Below are positions 23,401-31,556 of a stretch of 64,000 nt of DNA, piece after piece. Source of the stretch: Mixta hanseatica. Lineage in GTDB: Bacteria; Pseudomonadota; Gammaproteobacteria; Enterobacterales; Enterobacteriaceae. The position numbers and the translations under genes were made by a program. The notes under the pieces were generated by a model. It did no database searches. It had not been told where the DNA came from and saw nothing but the letters and a program-made list of their open reading frames with translations. The stretch spans positions 496,001 through 560,000 of the forward strand of contig NZ_CP082904.1 in NCBI RefSeq assembly GCF_023517775.1, read 5' to 3'. Every line of letters starts with the position of its first letter. Position 1 is the stretch's first letter.

Positions 23401-24877
23401 GCGTATCATCACCCATCGAGCCAACCGCTTCCTGGCCGTTTTCGCCCAGTACGCGGATAATCTGATCCAGCTCTTCGCTGCTGTAGCCGAACTGCTTCTG
23501 ATAAGTGGCCAGGGTGGTGTCATCCAGTTCACGGCTGCCAACCTGATCGTCAGGCAACTCTTCGAACGGCACCAGGCGCTTAACGTTCTTCTCCATCCAT
23601 GACTGATAGGGATGGCGGCTCTTCAGATCGTTATCGGTCTCGGCGGAATGCAGAATACGACCGGCACGCGTATCGATAACCATCAGCTCGCCCGGTCCGA
23701 CGCGGCCTTTTTCCAGCACTTCATCCGGCTGGTAATCCCAGATGCCCACTTCAGAGGCGCAGGTGATCAGCTTATCTTTGGTAATCACATAGCGTGCCGG
23801 ACGCAGACCGTTACGGTCGAGGTTACAGGCGGCATAGCGGCCGTCAGACATGACGATGCCTGCCGGGCCGTCCCACGGCTCCATATGCATAGAGTTGAAG
23901 TCAAAGAAGGCGCGCAGCTCGGGATCCATATTCGGATTGTTTTGCCAGGCCGGCGGCACCAGCAGGCGCATCGCACGGATCAGATCCATCCCGCCATTCA
24001 GGAACAGCTCCAGCATATTATCCATTGAGCTGGAATCGGAGCCGGTCTCGTTAACGAACGGGGAGGCATCCTGCAAATCAGGGATTAGCGGCGTCTGGAA
24101 TTTATAGGCGCGCGCGCGCGCCCACTGACGGTTGCCGGCAATGGTATTGATCTCACCGTTGTGCGCCATATAGCGGAACGGCTGAGCCAGCGGCCAACGC
24201 GGTACGGTATTGGTGGAGAAGCGCTGATGGAACAGGCAAATGGCCGATTCCAGACGCAGGTCCGCCAGGTCAAGGTAAAAGCGCGGCAGATCGGCCGGCA
24301 TACAGAGACCTTTATAAATATTGACCTGATTGGAGAAGCTGCAGATATAGAACTCTTTATCGCCCAGCGCTTCAATACGCTTTTCAATACGACGGCGCGC
24401 CATATAGAGACGGCGTTCCATATCACGCGGACGCCAGCCGGCCGGGGCGTTAATAAAAATTTGCTCAATGCGCGGCAGAGAGGACAGGGCGATCTCGCCC
24501 AGCACGTCCTGGTTGGTCGGCACGTCACGCCAGCCGACGATCGATAAGGTTTCGCGCAGCACTTCTTCTTCGACAATGCGACGGCTGGCACGCGCTTGCT
24601 CATCGTCCTGGCTCAGGAACAGCATGCCGACCGCGTAATTTTTGGCTAAACGCCAGTTCTGTTCCTGGGCAACGATACGGAAAAAACGATCGGGTTTTTG
24701 TAATAGCAGGCCGCAGCCGTCACCGGTTTTGCCATCCGCGAGAATTGCGCCGCGGTGCTGCATACGAGCCAGGGCGTGAATTGCGGTGCGTACTACTTTA
24801 TGGCTGGGTTCGCCTTCAATATGAGCGATCAGGCCGAAACCACAGTTATCCTTTTCAAGGGATTTATCGTACAACAT
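20408..24877 (-). CDS. gltB: Glutamate synthase large subunit
   Basis: A 1489-residue protein that makes two glutamates from glutamine and 2-oxoglutarate. Domains in order: class II glutamine amidotransferase (nucleophile Cys12 in DNCGFG, exposed by removal of an 11-residue propeptide), central domain, FMN/Fe-S synthase domain (GEGGEDPARYGT, CHLNNCATGVATQD) and a C-terminal GXGXG beta-helix. ATG 24877 has GGGGAGG at good spacing. E. coli uses a start 28-31 codons further upstream; here that leader appears frameshifted (see the upstream ORF entry). A (GC)7 run lies in the coding sequence at 24108-24121. Confidence 0.96.
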   Translation of the reverse strand: MLYDKSLEKDNCGFGLIAHIEGEPSHKVVRTAIHALARMQHRGAILADGKTGDGCGLLLQKPDRFFRIVAQEQNWRLAKNYAVGMLFLSQDDEQARASRRIVEEEVLRETLSIVGWRDVPTNQDVLGEIALSSLPRIEQIFINAPAGWRPRDMERRLYMARRRIEKRIEALGDKEFYICSFSNQVNIYKGLCMPADLPRFYLDLADLRLESAICLFHQRFSTNTVPRWPLAQPFRYMAHNGEINTIAGNRQWARARAYKFQTPLIPDLQDASPFVNETGSDSSSMDNMLELFLNGGMDLIRAMRLLVPPAWQNNPNMDPELRAFFDFNSMHMEPWDGPAGIVMSDGRYAACNLDRNGLRPARYVITKDKLITCASEVGIWDYQPDEVLEKGRVGPGELMVIDTRAGRILHSAETDNDLKSRHPYQSWMEKNVKRLVPFEELPDDQVGSRELDDTTLATYQKQFGYSSEELDQIIRVLGENGQEAVGSMGDDTPFAVLSSRPRIIYDYFRQQFAQVTNPPIDPLRENHVMSLATSIGREMNVFCEAEGQAHRVSFKSPILLYSDFRQLTTMEGEYYRADTLDCTFNPAEQTLEATMHQLCDRAESMVRNGTVLLVLSDRAIAEQRLPVPAPMAVGAIQARLVEKNLRCDANIIVETASARDPHHFAVLLGFGATAIYPYLAYESLAKMADSGVIEKDYRTLMLNYRNGINKGLYKIMSKMGISTIASYRCSKLFEAVGLHKEVSSLCFQGVVSRINGASFADFQQDLVNLAKRAWLQRKPLDQGGLLKYVHGGEYHAYNPDVVATLQKAVQSGEYSDYQHYAREVNERPVATLRDLLAIQPGTQPVRLDEVEPASELYKRFDTAAMSIGALSPEAHESLAEAMNSLGGYSNSGEGGEDPARYGTNKVSRIKQVASGRFGVTPAYLVNADVIQIKVAQGAKPGEGGQLPGDKVTPYIAKLRYSVPGVTLISPPPHHDIYSIEDLAQLIFDLKQVNPKAMISVKLVSEPGVGTIATGVAKAYADLITIAGYDGGTGASPLSSVKYAGCPWELGLVETQQALVANGLRHKIRLQVDGGLKTGRDIIKAAILGAESFGFGTGPMVALGCKYLRICHLNNCATGVATQDEKLRKNHYHGLPYRVTNYFQFIAQETREIMAELGVKRLVDLIGRTDLLKVLDGFTAKQQNLDLSSLLVTATPMPGKAVYCTESSNPPFDNGDLNKALLQQAMPYVEAKQSKTFWFDIRNTDRSVGATLSGAIAAIHGDQGLAADPIRVHYSGTAGQSFGVWNAGGVEQTLTGDANDYVGKGMAGGILAIRPPVGSAFRSHEATIAGNTCLYGATGGKLFAAGRAGERFAVRNSGAITVVEGIGDNGCEYMTGGIVCILGKTGVNFGAGMTGGFAYVLDEDGEFRKRVNPELVEVLSVDELAIHEEHLRGLITEHVQHTGSARGEEMLANWPEWSSRFALVKPKSSDVKALLGHRSRSAAELRVQAQ

Positions 24878-24878
24878 T

Positions 24879-24959
24879 TCAGTGAACCTCCCCAGGCTCT
24901 GCGGATTCCCGTTGCCGACGTCGGGCGTAGAAAGGGCTGGCGGCAGGATTGCGCTTCAT
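24879..24959 (-). other. Short upstream ORF in the gltB leader
   Basis: A 26-codon frame starts MKRNP, resembling the MTRKP start of the longer E. coli GltB, but runs out of phase with gltB and stops one base before the gltB ATG. In the gltB phase the same DNA reads ALSTP ... GNPQSLG, resembling the next part of the E. coli leader (ALSVP ... FPQSLG). A small deletion therefore seems to have broken the long leader. The comparison uses my memory of the E. coli protein. Whether the ORF is translated is unknown. Confidence 0.4.
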
Positions 24960-25100
24960 ACGCGCACATGTCGCATGCTCCCATTCATAGCCTCAGGCAT
25001 CGGTGTCACAAGTATTGCGGACTTGTTTCAGAGGGAATCTCAATTACTGCATAAATATGATGAGTGGAACACTCATCCGAAAAGCTTCCAGCGGATTTCC

Positions 25101-25129
25101 AACTTATCGGGAAAGCGTAAAGAGGTCAA
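25101..25129 (-). promoter_or_regulatory. Possible gltB promoter
   Basis: Read leftward: TTGACC (25129-25124), a 17-base spacer, then TAAGTT (25106-25101). The -35 is good and the -10 is poor, as expected for a promoter that depends on an activator such as Lrp. It would give a leader of about 215 bases before gltB. Confidence 0.3.
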
Positions 25130-25250
25130 ATAGCGTTCTTACTTATGCTTTTTCACGCTTTGCTTGCTTAACTTTTTGTTTAAAAAGGTTTTTGTGGGTT
25201 ATTTTGTGTTGGGCGGCCCTACGCCGTTAGCTGAAAGAATGTGAGCTGTC

Positions 25251-25293
25251 TCACTATAGTGCAGCGGCCAAATCCCTGCACCATGCTGGTGCT
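25251..25293. promoter_or_regulatory. Pair of NtrC-like binding sites upstream of gltB
   Basis: TGCACCATGCTGGTGCT at 25277-25293 matches the NtrC palindrome GCACC-N5-GGTGC fully. A second, weaker dyad TCACTATAGTGCA lies at 25251-25263. The arrangement resembles the enhancer of glnA. No clear sigma-54 promoter (GG-N10-GC) was found in either direction, so the function is uncertain. Confidence 0.45.
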
Positions 25294-25736
25294 GGCGAGT
25301 ATCGCAGTATTATCTGCTGCTAAATGGTGTTGAAAGGCAGGATGCATCTGTTTTGCTTATGTCGCTTTTTTTGTCTTAATCGGCGACGAGTTATAAGTAA
25401 AATTAATCAAGCGAATAATGACTAAAAAGCTGCTTAATTTGAATGATTATTCGATGAGGTAAAAGGAAGTCAAAGACATTGCGCCGGCATTGCCTTGAAA
25501 AGCATCAGATATGTGTTAAGAGGCCTGTAACGAACAGGGCCTTCCAATGTATGCGACTTAAGAAAATAGTCAATGTTTTTAACCCGCTAACCTTCCTTTC
25601 CAGGAAAAACAGGTTTATTTGCACTTTAATAGTGCAGACGCGGCGATTTATCTGTTCAGGGCGAGTTTGAGCTTGTCACGTCCCGCTGGCGATAAAGTGG
25701 GGTATGATGGCCCAAGAGACCCGGAAGGAAGCTGAT

Positions 25737-28073
25737 ATGAAACAAATTCGCCTGTTGGCGCAATATTATGTCGATTTAATGGTAAAGCTGGGACTGATTC
25801 GCTTTTCTCTGCTGTTAGCCTCGGCGCTGGTGGTGCTGGCGATGGTGGTGCAGATGGCGGTCACCATGCTGCTGCGCGGTCATGTTGAAAGTATTGATAT
25901 GGTCCGCTCTGTTTTCTTTGGGCTGCTGATTACTCCGTGGGCCGTCTACTTTCTGTCGGTGGTGGTGGAGCAGCTGGAAGAGTCGCGACAGCGGCTTTCA
26001 CGGCTGGTAGATAAGCTGGAGGAGATGCGCAACCGCGATCTGGAGCTAAACCAGCAGATGAAGGAGACCATCAGCCAGCTTAACCAGGAGATCGCCGACC
26101 GTATCAAAGCGGAAGAGGCGCGTTTGCTGGTAGTTGACAAGCTAAAAGAAGAGATGGCGCGTCGTGAGCAGGCTCAAATCGAACTGGAACAGCAATCCTC
26201 TTTCCTGCGCTCTTTCCTGGACGCTTCGCCGGATCTGGTGTTTTACCGCAATATCGATCAGCAATTTTCCGGCTGTAACCGGGCAATGGAACTGCTGACC
26301 GGAAAAAGTGAAAAGCAGCTGATCGGCCTGACGCCAAAAGATGTCTACGATGAAGAAGCGGCAACCAAGGTGCTGGAAACGGATGAGAAAGTTTTCCGCC
26401 ATAACGTTTCTCTGACTTATGAGCAGTGGCTGCAATATCCCGATGGCCGCAAAGCCTGCTTTGAAATTCGTAAGGTGCCTTACTACGATCGCGTGGGCAA
26501 ACGCAGCGGCCTGATGGGCTTTGGCCGCGATATTACCGAGCGTAAGCGCTATCAGGACGCGCTGGAGAATGCCAGCCGTGAGAAGACGACCTTTATCTCA
26601 ACTATCAGCCATGAGCTGCGTACGCCGCTTAACGGTATCGTTGGGCTTAGCCGCATTCTGCTGGATACCGAACTGAATCAGGAACAGCTGAAATATCTCA
26701 AAACTATCCATGTCTCAGCGATAACGCTGGGTAATATTTTCAATGATGTCATTGAAATGGATAAGATCGAGCGGCGTAAGGTACAGCTTGATAATCAGCC
26801 GCTCGACTTTACCGGTTTTCTCGCGGACCTGGAGAACCTCTCCGGCCTGCTGGCTCAGCCGAAAGGTCTCAAATTCGTGCTGCAGCCTCAACTGCCGCTG
26901 CCGCATAAAATCATCGCCGACGGTACGCGCCTGCGTCAGATTTTATGGAACCTGATCGGTAACGCGGTGAAGTTTACGCAACAGGGCGCCATTACCGTCC
27001 GGGTTGCCTATGAGGCAGAAAAACTGCGCTTTGAAGTAGAGGATTCCGGGATGGGGATTCCGCTTGATGAGCAGGATAAAATCTTTGCCATGTACTATCA
27101 GGTTAAAGATCAGCATGGCGGCAAACCCGCTACCGGCACCGGCATCGGCCTGGCGGTATCACGCCGTTTAGCCCAGGCGATGGGCGGCGATATCACCGTG
27201 CGCAGTCAGCCGGGCGAAGGGGCATGCTTTACGGTGACGCTGAGCGCGCCGCAAATCGCGGAAGAGGTGCAGGATGAAATGCCGGCTGATGAGATGCCGC
27301 TGCCTGCGCTGCACGTGCTGCTGGTTGAGGATATTGAGCTTAACGTTATTGTCGCGCGTTCCGTATTAGAGAAGCTGGGAAATAGCGTGGAAGTGGCCAT
27401 GACCGGACAGGCGGCGCTGGATATGTTCGATCCTGATGAGTTTGATCTGGTGTTGCTGGATATTCAGCTGCCGGATATGACCGGTCTGGATGTGGCGCGC
27501 GCCATTCATCAGCGCTTCAGCGGGCAGACCTTGCCACCGTTGGTGGCCCTGACGGCCAATGTACTGAAAGACAAAAAAGAGTATCTGGATGCCGGTATGG
27601 ATGACGTACTCAGCAAACCGCTGGCGGTGCCGGCGTTAACCGCGATGATTAAAAAGTTCTGGGATTATCAGGAAAGCGATCTGAGCGAAGCGCATACGCA
27701 GCTGGACGACAAAAAACTGGCGTTACTCGATCTGCCGATGCTGGAGCAATATAACGAGCTGGTTGGCCCTTCATTGATTACCCGCAGTCTGGATATGTTC
27801 GAGCAGCTGATGCCGGGCTATCTGGCGGTGCTGGATTCCAACATGATGGCGCGCGATCAAAAAGGCATTGCGGAAGAGGGGCATAAAATCAAAGGCGCCG
27901 CAGGCTCGGTGGGCTTACAACATCTGCAGCAGTTAGCGAAACAGATCCAAAGTCCGGAGTTGCCTGCCTGGTGGGATAACGTTCAGGAATGGATTGACGA
28001 ACTTAAACAAGAGTGGCGACAAGATGTGGCCGTACTGCGTGAATGGGTTGAACAACAGAAAGTAGGACACTGA
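25737..28073 (+). CDS. arcB: Anaerobic hybrid sensor kinase ArcB
   Basis: A 778-residue tripartite kinase. It has two N-terminal membrane helices (about 23-45 and 58-77), a linker coiled coil, a PAS domain (about 155-270), a dimerisation/phosphoacceptor His292 in STISHELRTPLNG, an ATPase domain (ENSGMG-type boxes, GTGIGLAVS), a receiver with Asp575 in LLDIQLPD and an Hpt domain with His716 in GHKIKGAAGS. It senses quinone redox state and phosphorylates ArcA. ATG 25737 follows GGAAGGAAGC; the frame extends 11 codons upstream without support. The stop codon abuts the ArcZ terminator. Confidence 0.97.
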   Translation: MKQIRLLAQYYVDLMVKLGLIRFSLLLASALVVLAMVVQMAVTMLLRGHVESIDMVRSVFFGLLITPWAVYFLSVVVEQLEESRQRLSRLVDKLEEMRNRDLELNQQMKETISQLNQEIADRIKAEEARLLVVDKLKEEMARREQAQIELEQQSSFLRSFLDASPDLVFYRNIDQQFSGCNRAMELLTGKSEKQLIGLTPKDVYDEEAATKVLETDEKVFRHNVSLTYEQWLQYPDGRKACFEIRKVPYYDRVGKRSGLMGFGRDITERKRYQDALENASREKTTFISTISHELRTPLNGIVGLSRILLDTELNQEQLKYLKTIHVSAITLGNIFNDVIEMDKIERRKVQLDNQPLDFTGFLADLENLSGLLAQPKGLKFVLQPQLPLPHKIIADGTRLRQILWNLIGNAVKFTQQGAITVRVAYEAEKLRFEVEDSGMGIPLDEQDKIFAMYYQVKDQHGGKPATGTGIGLAVSRRLAQAMGGDITVRSQPGEGACFTVTLSAPQIAEEVQDEMPADEMPLPALHVLLVEDIELNVIVARSVLEKLGNSVEVAMTGQAALDMFDPDEFDLVLLDIQLPDMTGLDVARAIHQRFSGQTLPPLVALTANVLKDKKEYLDAGMDDVLSKPLAVPALTAMIKKFWDYQESDLSEAHTQLDDKKLALLDLPMLEQYNELVGPSLITRSLDMFEQLMPGYLAVLDSNMMARDQKGIAEEGHKIKGAAGSVGLQHLQQLAKQIQSPELPAWWDNVQEWIDELKQEWRQDVAVLREWVEQQKVGH

Positions 28074-28190
28074 AAAAAATGACCCCGGCTTGTGCCGGGG
28101 TGCGCGAATACTGCGCCAACACCAGGGAAAAGGTTTGCTCAGGCCATTTCTTGGAAGAGTTAACAAGCGGCACAAGCATGGTATTGGTTA
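28074..28190 (-). ncRNA. arcZ: Small RNA ArcZ
   Basis: Read leftward, the 3' part carries the ArcZ seed region TTTCCCTGGTGTTGGCG followed by CAGTATTCGCGCA, then the terminator ACCCCGGC-ACAA-GCCGGGGT and a T-run at 28079-28073. This matches processed E. coli ArcZ as I remember it; the 5' part (GTGCCGCTTGTTAACTC) is a looser match. ArcZ is an Hfq-dependent sRNA that activates rpoS translation and represses motility genes, and it is itself repressed by ArcA. As in E. coli it converges on arcB. The 3' end is well fixed; the 5' end is estimated (28173-28195). Confidence 0.9.
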
Positions 28191-28962
28191 ACGCTTTGAC
28201 ACACCTTAGCAAATCTCAACGACTCTGTTAAATGATTCATTAAAATCTGTGATGTGCGCCAGCGTTCGTATACAGAAAACATTAATTTACTGACACAGTC
28301 AAGCAAGGAATTAACTGAGACCCTATATTGGCGTCAATTTAAGCTTTTGTAAAGGATTTCATTACAAAATTCTTTTATGTTTACCCTGCTCTGATGAGGT
28401 TGTGAAGTTTTAGCCGCTATCGCAACGCAGGCATGGCTTTTACACCCATTAACTAATTGTATTTAAATGTTTTATTTTAATGCGGCTAGCGTAAAAAACA
28501 GGCGATAAGAAAGAGCAGACTTATGTTTTAGCCGGTTAATTTGCAGACCGGCGGCGAGAAAGGGCAAAAGGACTGTCAGGGTAAAAGAACAAAGCGTAAA
28601 AGGAGAGTCGGAGCGGCGAGTAACCCGCAGTTTACTTCAGTTAATTTTGCCTTTTTGTTGTTTTGGTTGATGGTTTATCACCCTACATATAAGTTAATTG
28701 AAAGTTTTGCTTTATGGTTCACTGGCGCTTTTTTAGGGTAACAGGTAAGAAAGTAGCAAGCAGGTTAAACTTTGGAACCGATTCCTAAGCAACGGAAACC
28801 TTTGATGTAAGTGGGATTTTACAAATTCAGAATTTATGAATCAGGAAATGTAACCAGGAAAAGTCGGTTTTAAGCCGTTTTTTTCTCCTCTGGGCAACAG
28901 GCAGTTGCAGGCAATAACAACCGTGATTAATAAGTGATAAAACCAGTGATGGAAGAAAGCAA
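28191..28962. other. Gene-free A/T-rich stretch where elbB is expected
   Basis: E. coli has elbB between arcB/arcZ and mtgA. Here there is no gene of that type and no recognisable fragment. The stretch is A/T rich. A 66-codon open frame at 28541-28741 with a hydrophobic C-terminal half lacks a good start and ribosome site. The right end should hold the mtgA promoter. Confidence 0.6.
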
Positions 28963-29679
28963 ATGAAGAAAAATAAAGGAGGCTTCCTAAGCATGACGCG
29001 GCGCTGGCTGGCGCGTATCGTGATAGCGATCGGGGGTATCTGGCTGGCTGGCATTGCGCTTTTTGCCTTTTTGCCGGTGCCCTTTTCCGCTGTGATGGCA
29101 GAGCGTCAGGTTTCGGCATGGCTGACGGGCAATTTCTCCTGGGTGGCGCATTCTGATTGGGTCGCCAGAGATGACATCTCTCCATGGATGCCGCTGGCGG
29201 TGATTGCCGCAGAAGACCAGAAATTCCCGTCTCACTGGGGTTTTGATGTCGAAGCGATCGAATCCGTACTGGATAAGCAAAATGGGCGGCTGCGCGGTGC
29301 TTCCACGCTGTCGCAACAAACGGCTAAGAATCTGTTTCTGTGGGATGGACGCAGCTGGGTGCGTAAAGGGCTGGAGGCAGGATTAACGCTGGGATTGGAA
29401 GGGGTATGGAGTAAAAGACGTATTCTGACGGTCTATCTGAATATCGCTGAATTCGGCGATGGAATATTCGGCGTAGAAGCCGCGTCGCAGAAGTATTTTC
29501 ATAAGCCCGCCAGTCGGCTGACGATGTCAGAAGCGGCGTTGCTGGCTGCCGTGCTGCCGAATCCGCTGCGCTTTCGCGTCGCTGCGCCCTCCGGCTATGT
29601 ACGACAACGTCAGGCGTGGATTATGCGCCAGATGAGCCAGCTGGGCGGCGTCGGCTTTATTCAACAGCATAACCTGTAG
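28963..29679 (+). CDS. mtgA: Monofunctional peptidoglycan glycosyltransferase MtgA
   Basis: A 238-residue family GT51 enzyme that polymerises lipid II into glycan strands. It has one N-terminal membrane helix (about 16-38), then the catalytic motifs [14 protein letters not shown] (catalytic Glu), [17 protein letters not shown] and [17 protein letters not shown] 28963 follows GGAAGAAAGCAA; an alternative ATG at 28993, 10 bp after GGAGG, would trim ten residues. It converges on npr with 6 bp between. Confidence 0.94.
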   Translation: MKKNKGGFLSMTRRWLARIVIAIGGIWLAGIALFAFLPVPFSAVMAERQVSAWLTGNFSWVAHSDWVARDDISPWMPLAVIAAEDQKFPSHWGFDVEAIESVLDKQNGRLRGASTLSQQTAKNLFLWDGRSWVRKGLEAGLTLGLEGVWSKRRILTVYLNIAEFGDGIFGVEAASQKYFHKPASRLTMSEAALLAAVLPNPLRFRVAAPSGYVRQRQAWIMRQMSQLGGVGFIQQHNL

Positions 29680-29685
29680 CGATGC

Positions 29686-29958
29686 CTACTCTTCGTCGAA
29701 GCCTGCTTCAAATAGCTCTATCACCGCTGCCAGCGCCTGCTGCTCCTGTGGGCCGCTGGCTTCGATTTCAATATGGCCGCCTTTGGCCGAATCAAGCATC
29801 AACAGCGCAATAACGCTGCTGGCTTCAGCTTCGGTGCCGGCCTCATTGCGCAGCAGCACTTCAGCGTCAAAACTCTGTACCAGTTCAAACAGCTTCATCG
29901 CTGGGCGCGCATGCATGCCCAGCTTATTTTTGATTTCAACGGTTTGTCTGACGGTCAT
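29686..29958 (-). CDS. npr: Nitrogen PTS phosphocarrier NPr
   Basis: A 90-residue HPr-like protein (also called ptsO) with the phosphorylated His16 in [11 protein letters not shown]. It carries phosphate from EI-Ntr (PtsP) to EIIA-Ntr (PtsN). It is the last gene of the leftward rpoN cluster and overlaps rapZ by 4 bp (ATGA). Confidence 0.95.
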   Translation of the reverse strand: MTVRQTVEIKNKLGMHARPAMKLFELVQSFDAEVLLRNEAGTEAEASSVIALLMLDSAKGGHIEIEASGPQEQQALAAVIELFEAGFDEE

Positions 29959-30809
29959 GATTTACGTTTTTCCAGCGTACGATGACGGGACTGAACATTT
30001 TTACCGCGTGAGCGGAAGTAATCAGCTAACTGTTCGGCAATATAAACGGAACGGTGTTTCCCGCCGGTACAGCCAATGGCGACGGTTAAGTAGCTGCGAT
30101 TATTGGTTTCCAGCATCGGTAGCCACAGTTCCAGGTAACTGCGCGTCTGGTAGATAAAGTTATGTACTTCGGTATGACGATCGAGGAAGGCGGCAACGGG
30201 ACGATCGAGGCCGGTCATTGGACGCAGTTTGGGATCCCAATGCGGGTTCGGCAAAAAACGCACGTCAAAAACATAGTCGGCATCAATAGGGATACCGTGC
30301 TTATAGCCGAACGATTCAAACACCATTGTCAGTTCGCGCTCGCGTTTGCCAAGCAGACGGGTACGCAGCATTTCCGCCAGTTCATGCACGGACATTTCGG
30401 AAGTATCAACAATCAGATCGGCGCGTGAGCGTAACGGCTCTAAAAGATCGTTCTCTTCATCAATGGCGCTTTCCAGCGACAGGTTTTTACTGGAAAGCGG
30501 ATGCAGGCGGCGGGTATCACTATAGCGGCGGATAAGCGTATTTCGATCGGCGTCCAGGAACAGCAGCTGAGGCGAAAAGCTGCTGGGCAGGCTGGTTAAG
30601 GCTTTTTCCAGGACATCCGGCGATTCCGGCATATTGCGCACATCAATGCTGACTGCGGCAGAAATATTGCGCTCGGCCAGCGAGCTTGCCAGATCGGGCA
30701 GTAACGTTACCGGCAGGTTGTCTACACAGTAAAACCCCATATCTTCCAGCGCGCGTAACGCGACGGATTTCCCTGAGCCTGAACGACCGCTGACGATCAT
30801 CAGCACCAT
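29955..30809 (-). CDS. rapZ: RNase adapter protein RapZ
   Basis: A 284-residue protein with an N-terminal P-loop (GRSGSGKS at about residues 8-15) and the conserved C-terminal domain that binds RNA and glucosamine-6-phosphate ([18 protein letters not shown]). It guides RNase E to the sRNA GlmZ and so tunes glmS expression. A basic tail ([17 protein letters not shown]) completes the RNA-binding surface. It lies between ptsN and npr, as in E. coli. Confidence 0.96.
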   Translation of the reverse strand: MVLMIVSGRSGSGKSVALRALEDMGFYCVDNLPVTLLPDLASSLAERNISAAVSIDVRNMPESPDVLEKALTSLPSSFSPQLLFLDADRNTLIRRYSDTRRLHPLSSKNLSLESAIDEENDLLEPLRSRADLIVDTSEMSVHELAEMLRTRLLGKRERELTMVFESFGYKHGIPIDADYVFDVRFLPNPHWDPKLRPMTGLDRPVAAFLDRHTEVHNFIYQTRSYLELWLPMLETNNRSYLTVAIGCTGGKHRSVYIAEQLADYFRSRGKNVQSRHRTLEKRKS

Positions 30810-30880
30810 TAAGTTATCTCCCCATTCAACCCGCGATCACCGGGGAGACCCCGGTACGGGCAAAAGTGCAAGCTGACTAA

Positions 30881-31366
30881 TTAGTGATTTTCTTCTGGCG
30901 TCGCAGTGATGATGTCATACAAATCTTCATCGCTTTGCGCAGCCCGCAGACGACGGCAAACGGTTTTGTCGGCCAGTCGCTTGGCTACCAGTGAAAGGGT
31001 ATGTAGATGTGTTTTACATTGATCCGCCGGCACCAGCAAGGCAAACAGGATATCAACCGGCTGGTTATCAATCGCATCAAAGGCGATAGGCTGATCGAGG
31101 CGGATAAAAACGCCCACGGCGCGCAGCGTATCCTCTTCCAGCTTGCCGTGAGGAATAGCAATACCGTTACCGATACCGGTACTGCCCATGCGTTCGCGCG
31201 TCAGAATGGCTTCAAAAACCGTCTGATGGGGCAGGTTAAGCTGTTTAGCAGCCAGTTCACTGATGATTTCCAGTGCCCGCTTTTTACTCTGGCAGTGTAC
31301 GCCGCTGCGGGTACAGTCAAGGCTAAGTACAGAGCTGAGTTCCAGTGAGAGTTCGTTGTTCATCAT
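30881..31366 (-). CDS. ptsN: Nitrogen-related PTS EIIA protein PtsN
   Basis: A 161-residue EIIA-Ntr with phosphorylated His73 in GIAIPHGK. In its dephosphorylated form it regulates potassium transport (TrkA, KdpD) and other targets. The start is the first ATG of MMNN at 31366, which puts the active histidine at residue 73 as in E. coli; the longer frame upstream crosses the hpf-ptsN terminator. It lies 71 bp upstream of rapZ. Confidence 0.95.
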   Translation of the reverse strand: MMNNELSLELSSVLSLDCTRSGVHCQSKKRALEIISELAAKQLNLPHQTVFEAILTRERMGSTGIGNGIAIPHGKLEEDTLRAVGVFIRLDQPIAFDAIDNQPVDILFALLVPADQCKTHLHTLSLVAKRLADKTVCRRLRAAQSDEDLYDIITATPEENH

Positions 31367-31465
31367 AGTTTCACTTGCGTGTTCACATTTACTGACACAT
31401 CGCGCTACTTTACGCGTCTTGCGACGAGAAAGAAAAGCGGCAACGCTTCGCCAGCCGGCATGAAT

Positions 31466-31493
31466 GGAAAAACGGGGCGAAAAAGCTCGCCCC
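31466..31493 (-). terminator. Terminator between hpf and ptsN
   Basis: Read leftward, GGGGCGA-GCTTTT-TCGCCCC is a 7-bp stem followed by GTTTTTCC. It lies in the 190-bp gap and probably ends part of the rpoN-hpf transcript, implying a separate promoter or read-through for ptsN-rapZ-npr. Confidence 0.7.
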
Positions 31494-31556
31494 CGGTCTG
31501 TCATGTTACCGCATCCGGCAACCTGACGGCCTGTTTTTCCTTCAGCCGCGTGAAGG

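Larger units (their letters stand above)
24960..25736. other. Gene-free regulatory stretch between gltB and arcB (yhcC absent)
   Basis: In E. coli this space holds yhcC, a radical-SAM protein gene. Here I see no yhcC or recognisable fragment; only short, unsupported open frames remain. The stretch holds the gltB leader and promoter region, a possible NtrC site pair (25251-25293), an imperfect hairpin (AGGCCTGT / ACAGGGCCT near 25520-25545) and the arcB ribosome site GGAAGGAAG. Composition is more A/T rich than in the flanking genes. Confidence 0.6.

Noticed and set aside
22253..23602. 449-codon open frame antisense to gltB
   Set aside because: A shadow of a long GC-rich gene; its His/Arg/Gln-rich composition is typical of reverse frames.
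25293..25737. Sigma-54 promoter near the NtrC-like sites
   Set aside because: TGGTGTTGAAAGGCA (about 25326) resembles -24/-12 elements, but the GG and GC are one base too close; no proper GG-N10-GC element was found in either direction.
28541..28741. 66-codon frame with hydrophobic C-terminal half in the elbB gap
   Set aside because: Starts with TTG without a clear ribosome site and matches no small membrane protein I know. Kept only as part of the gap note.
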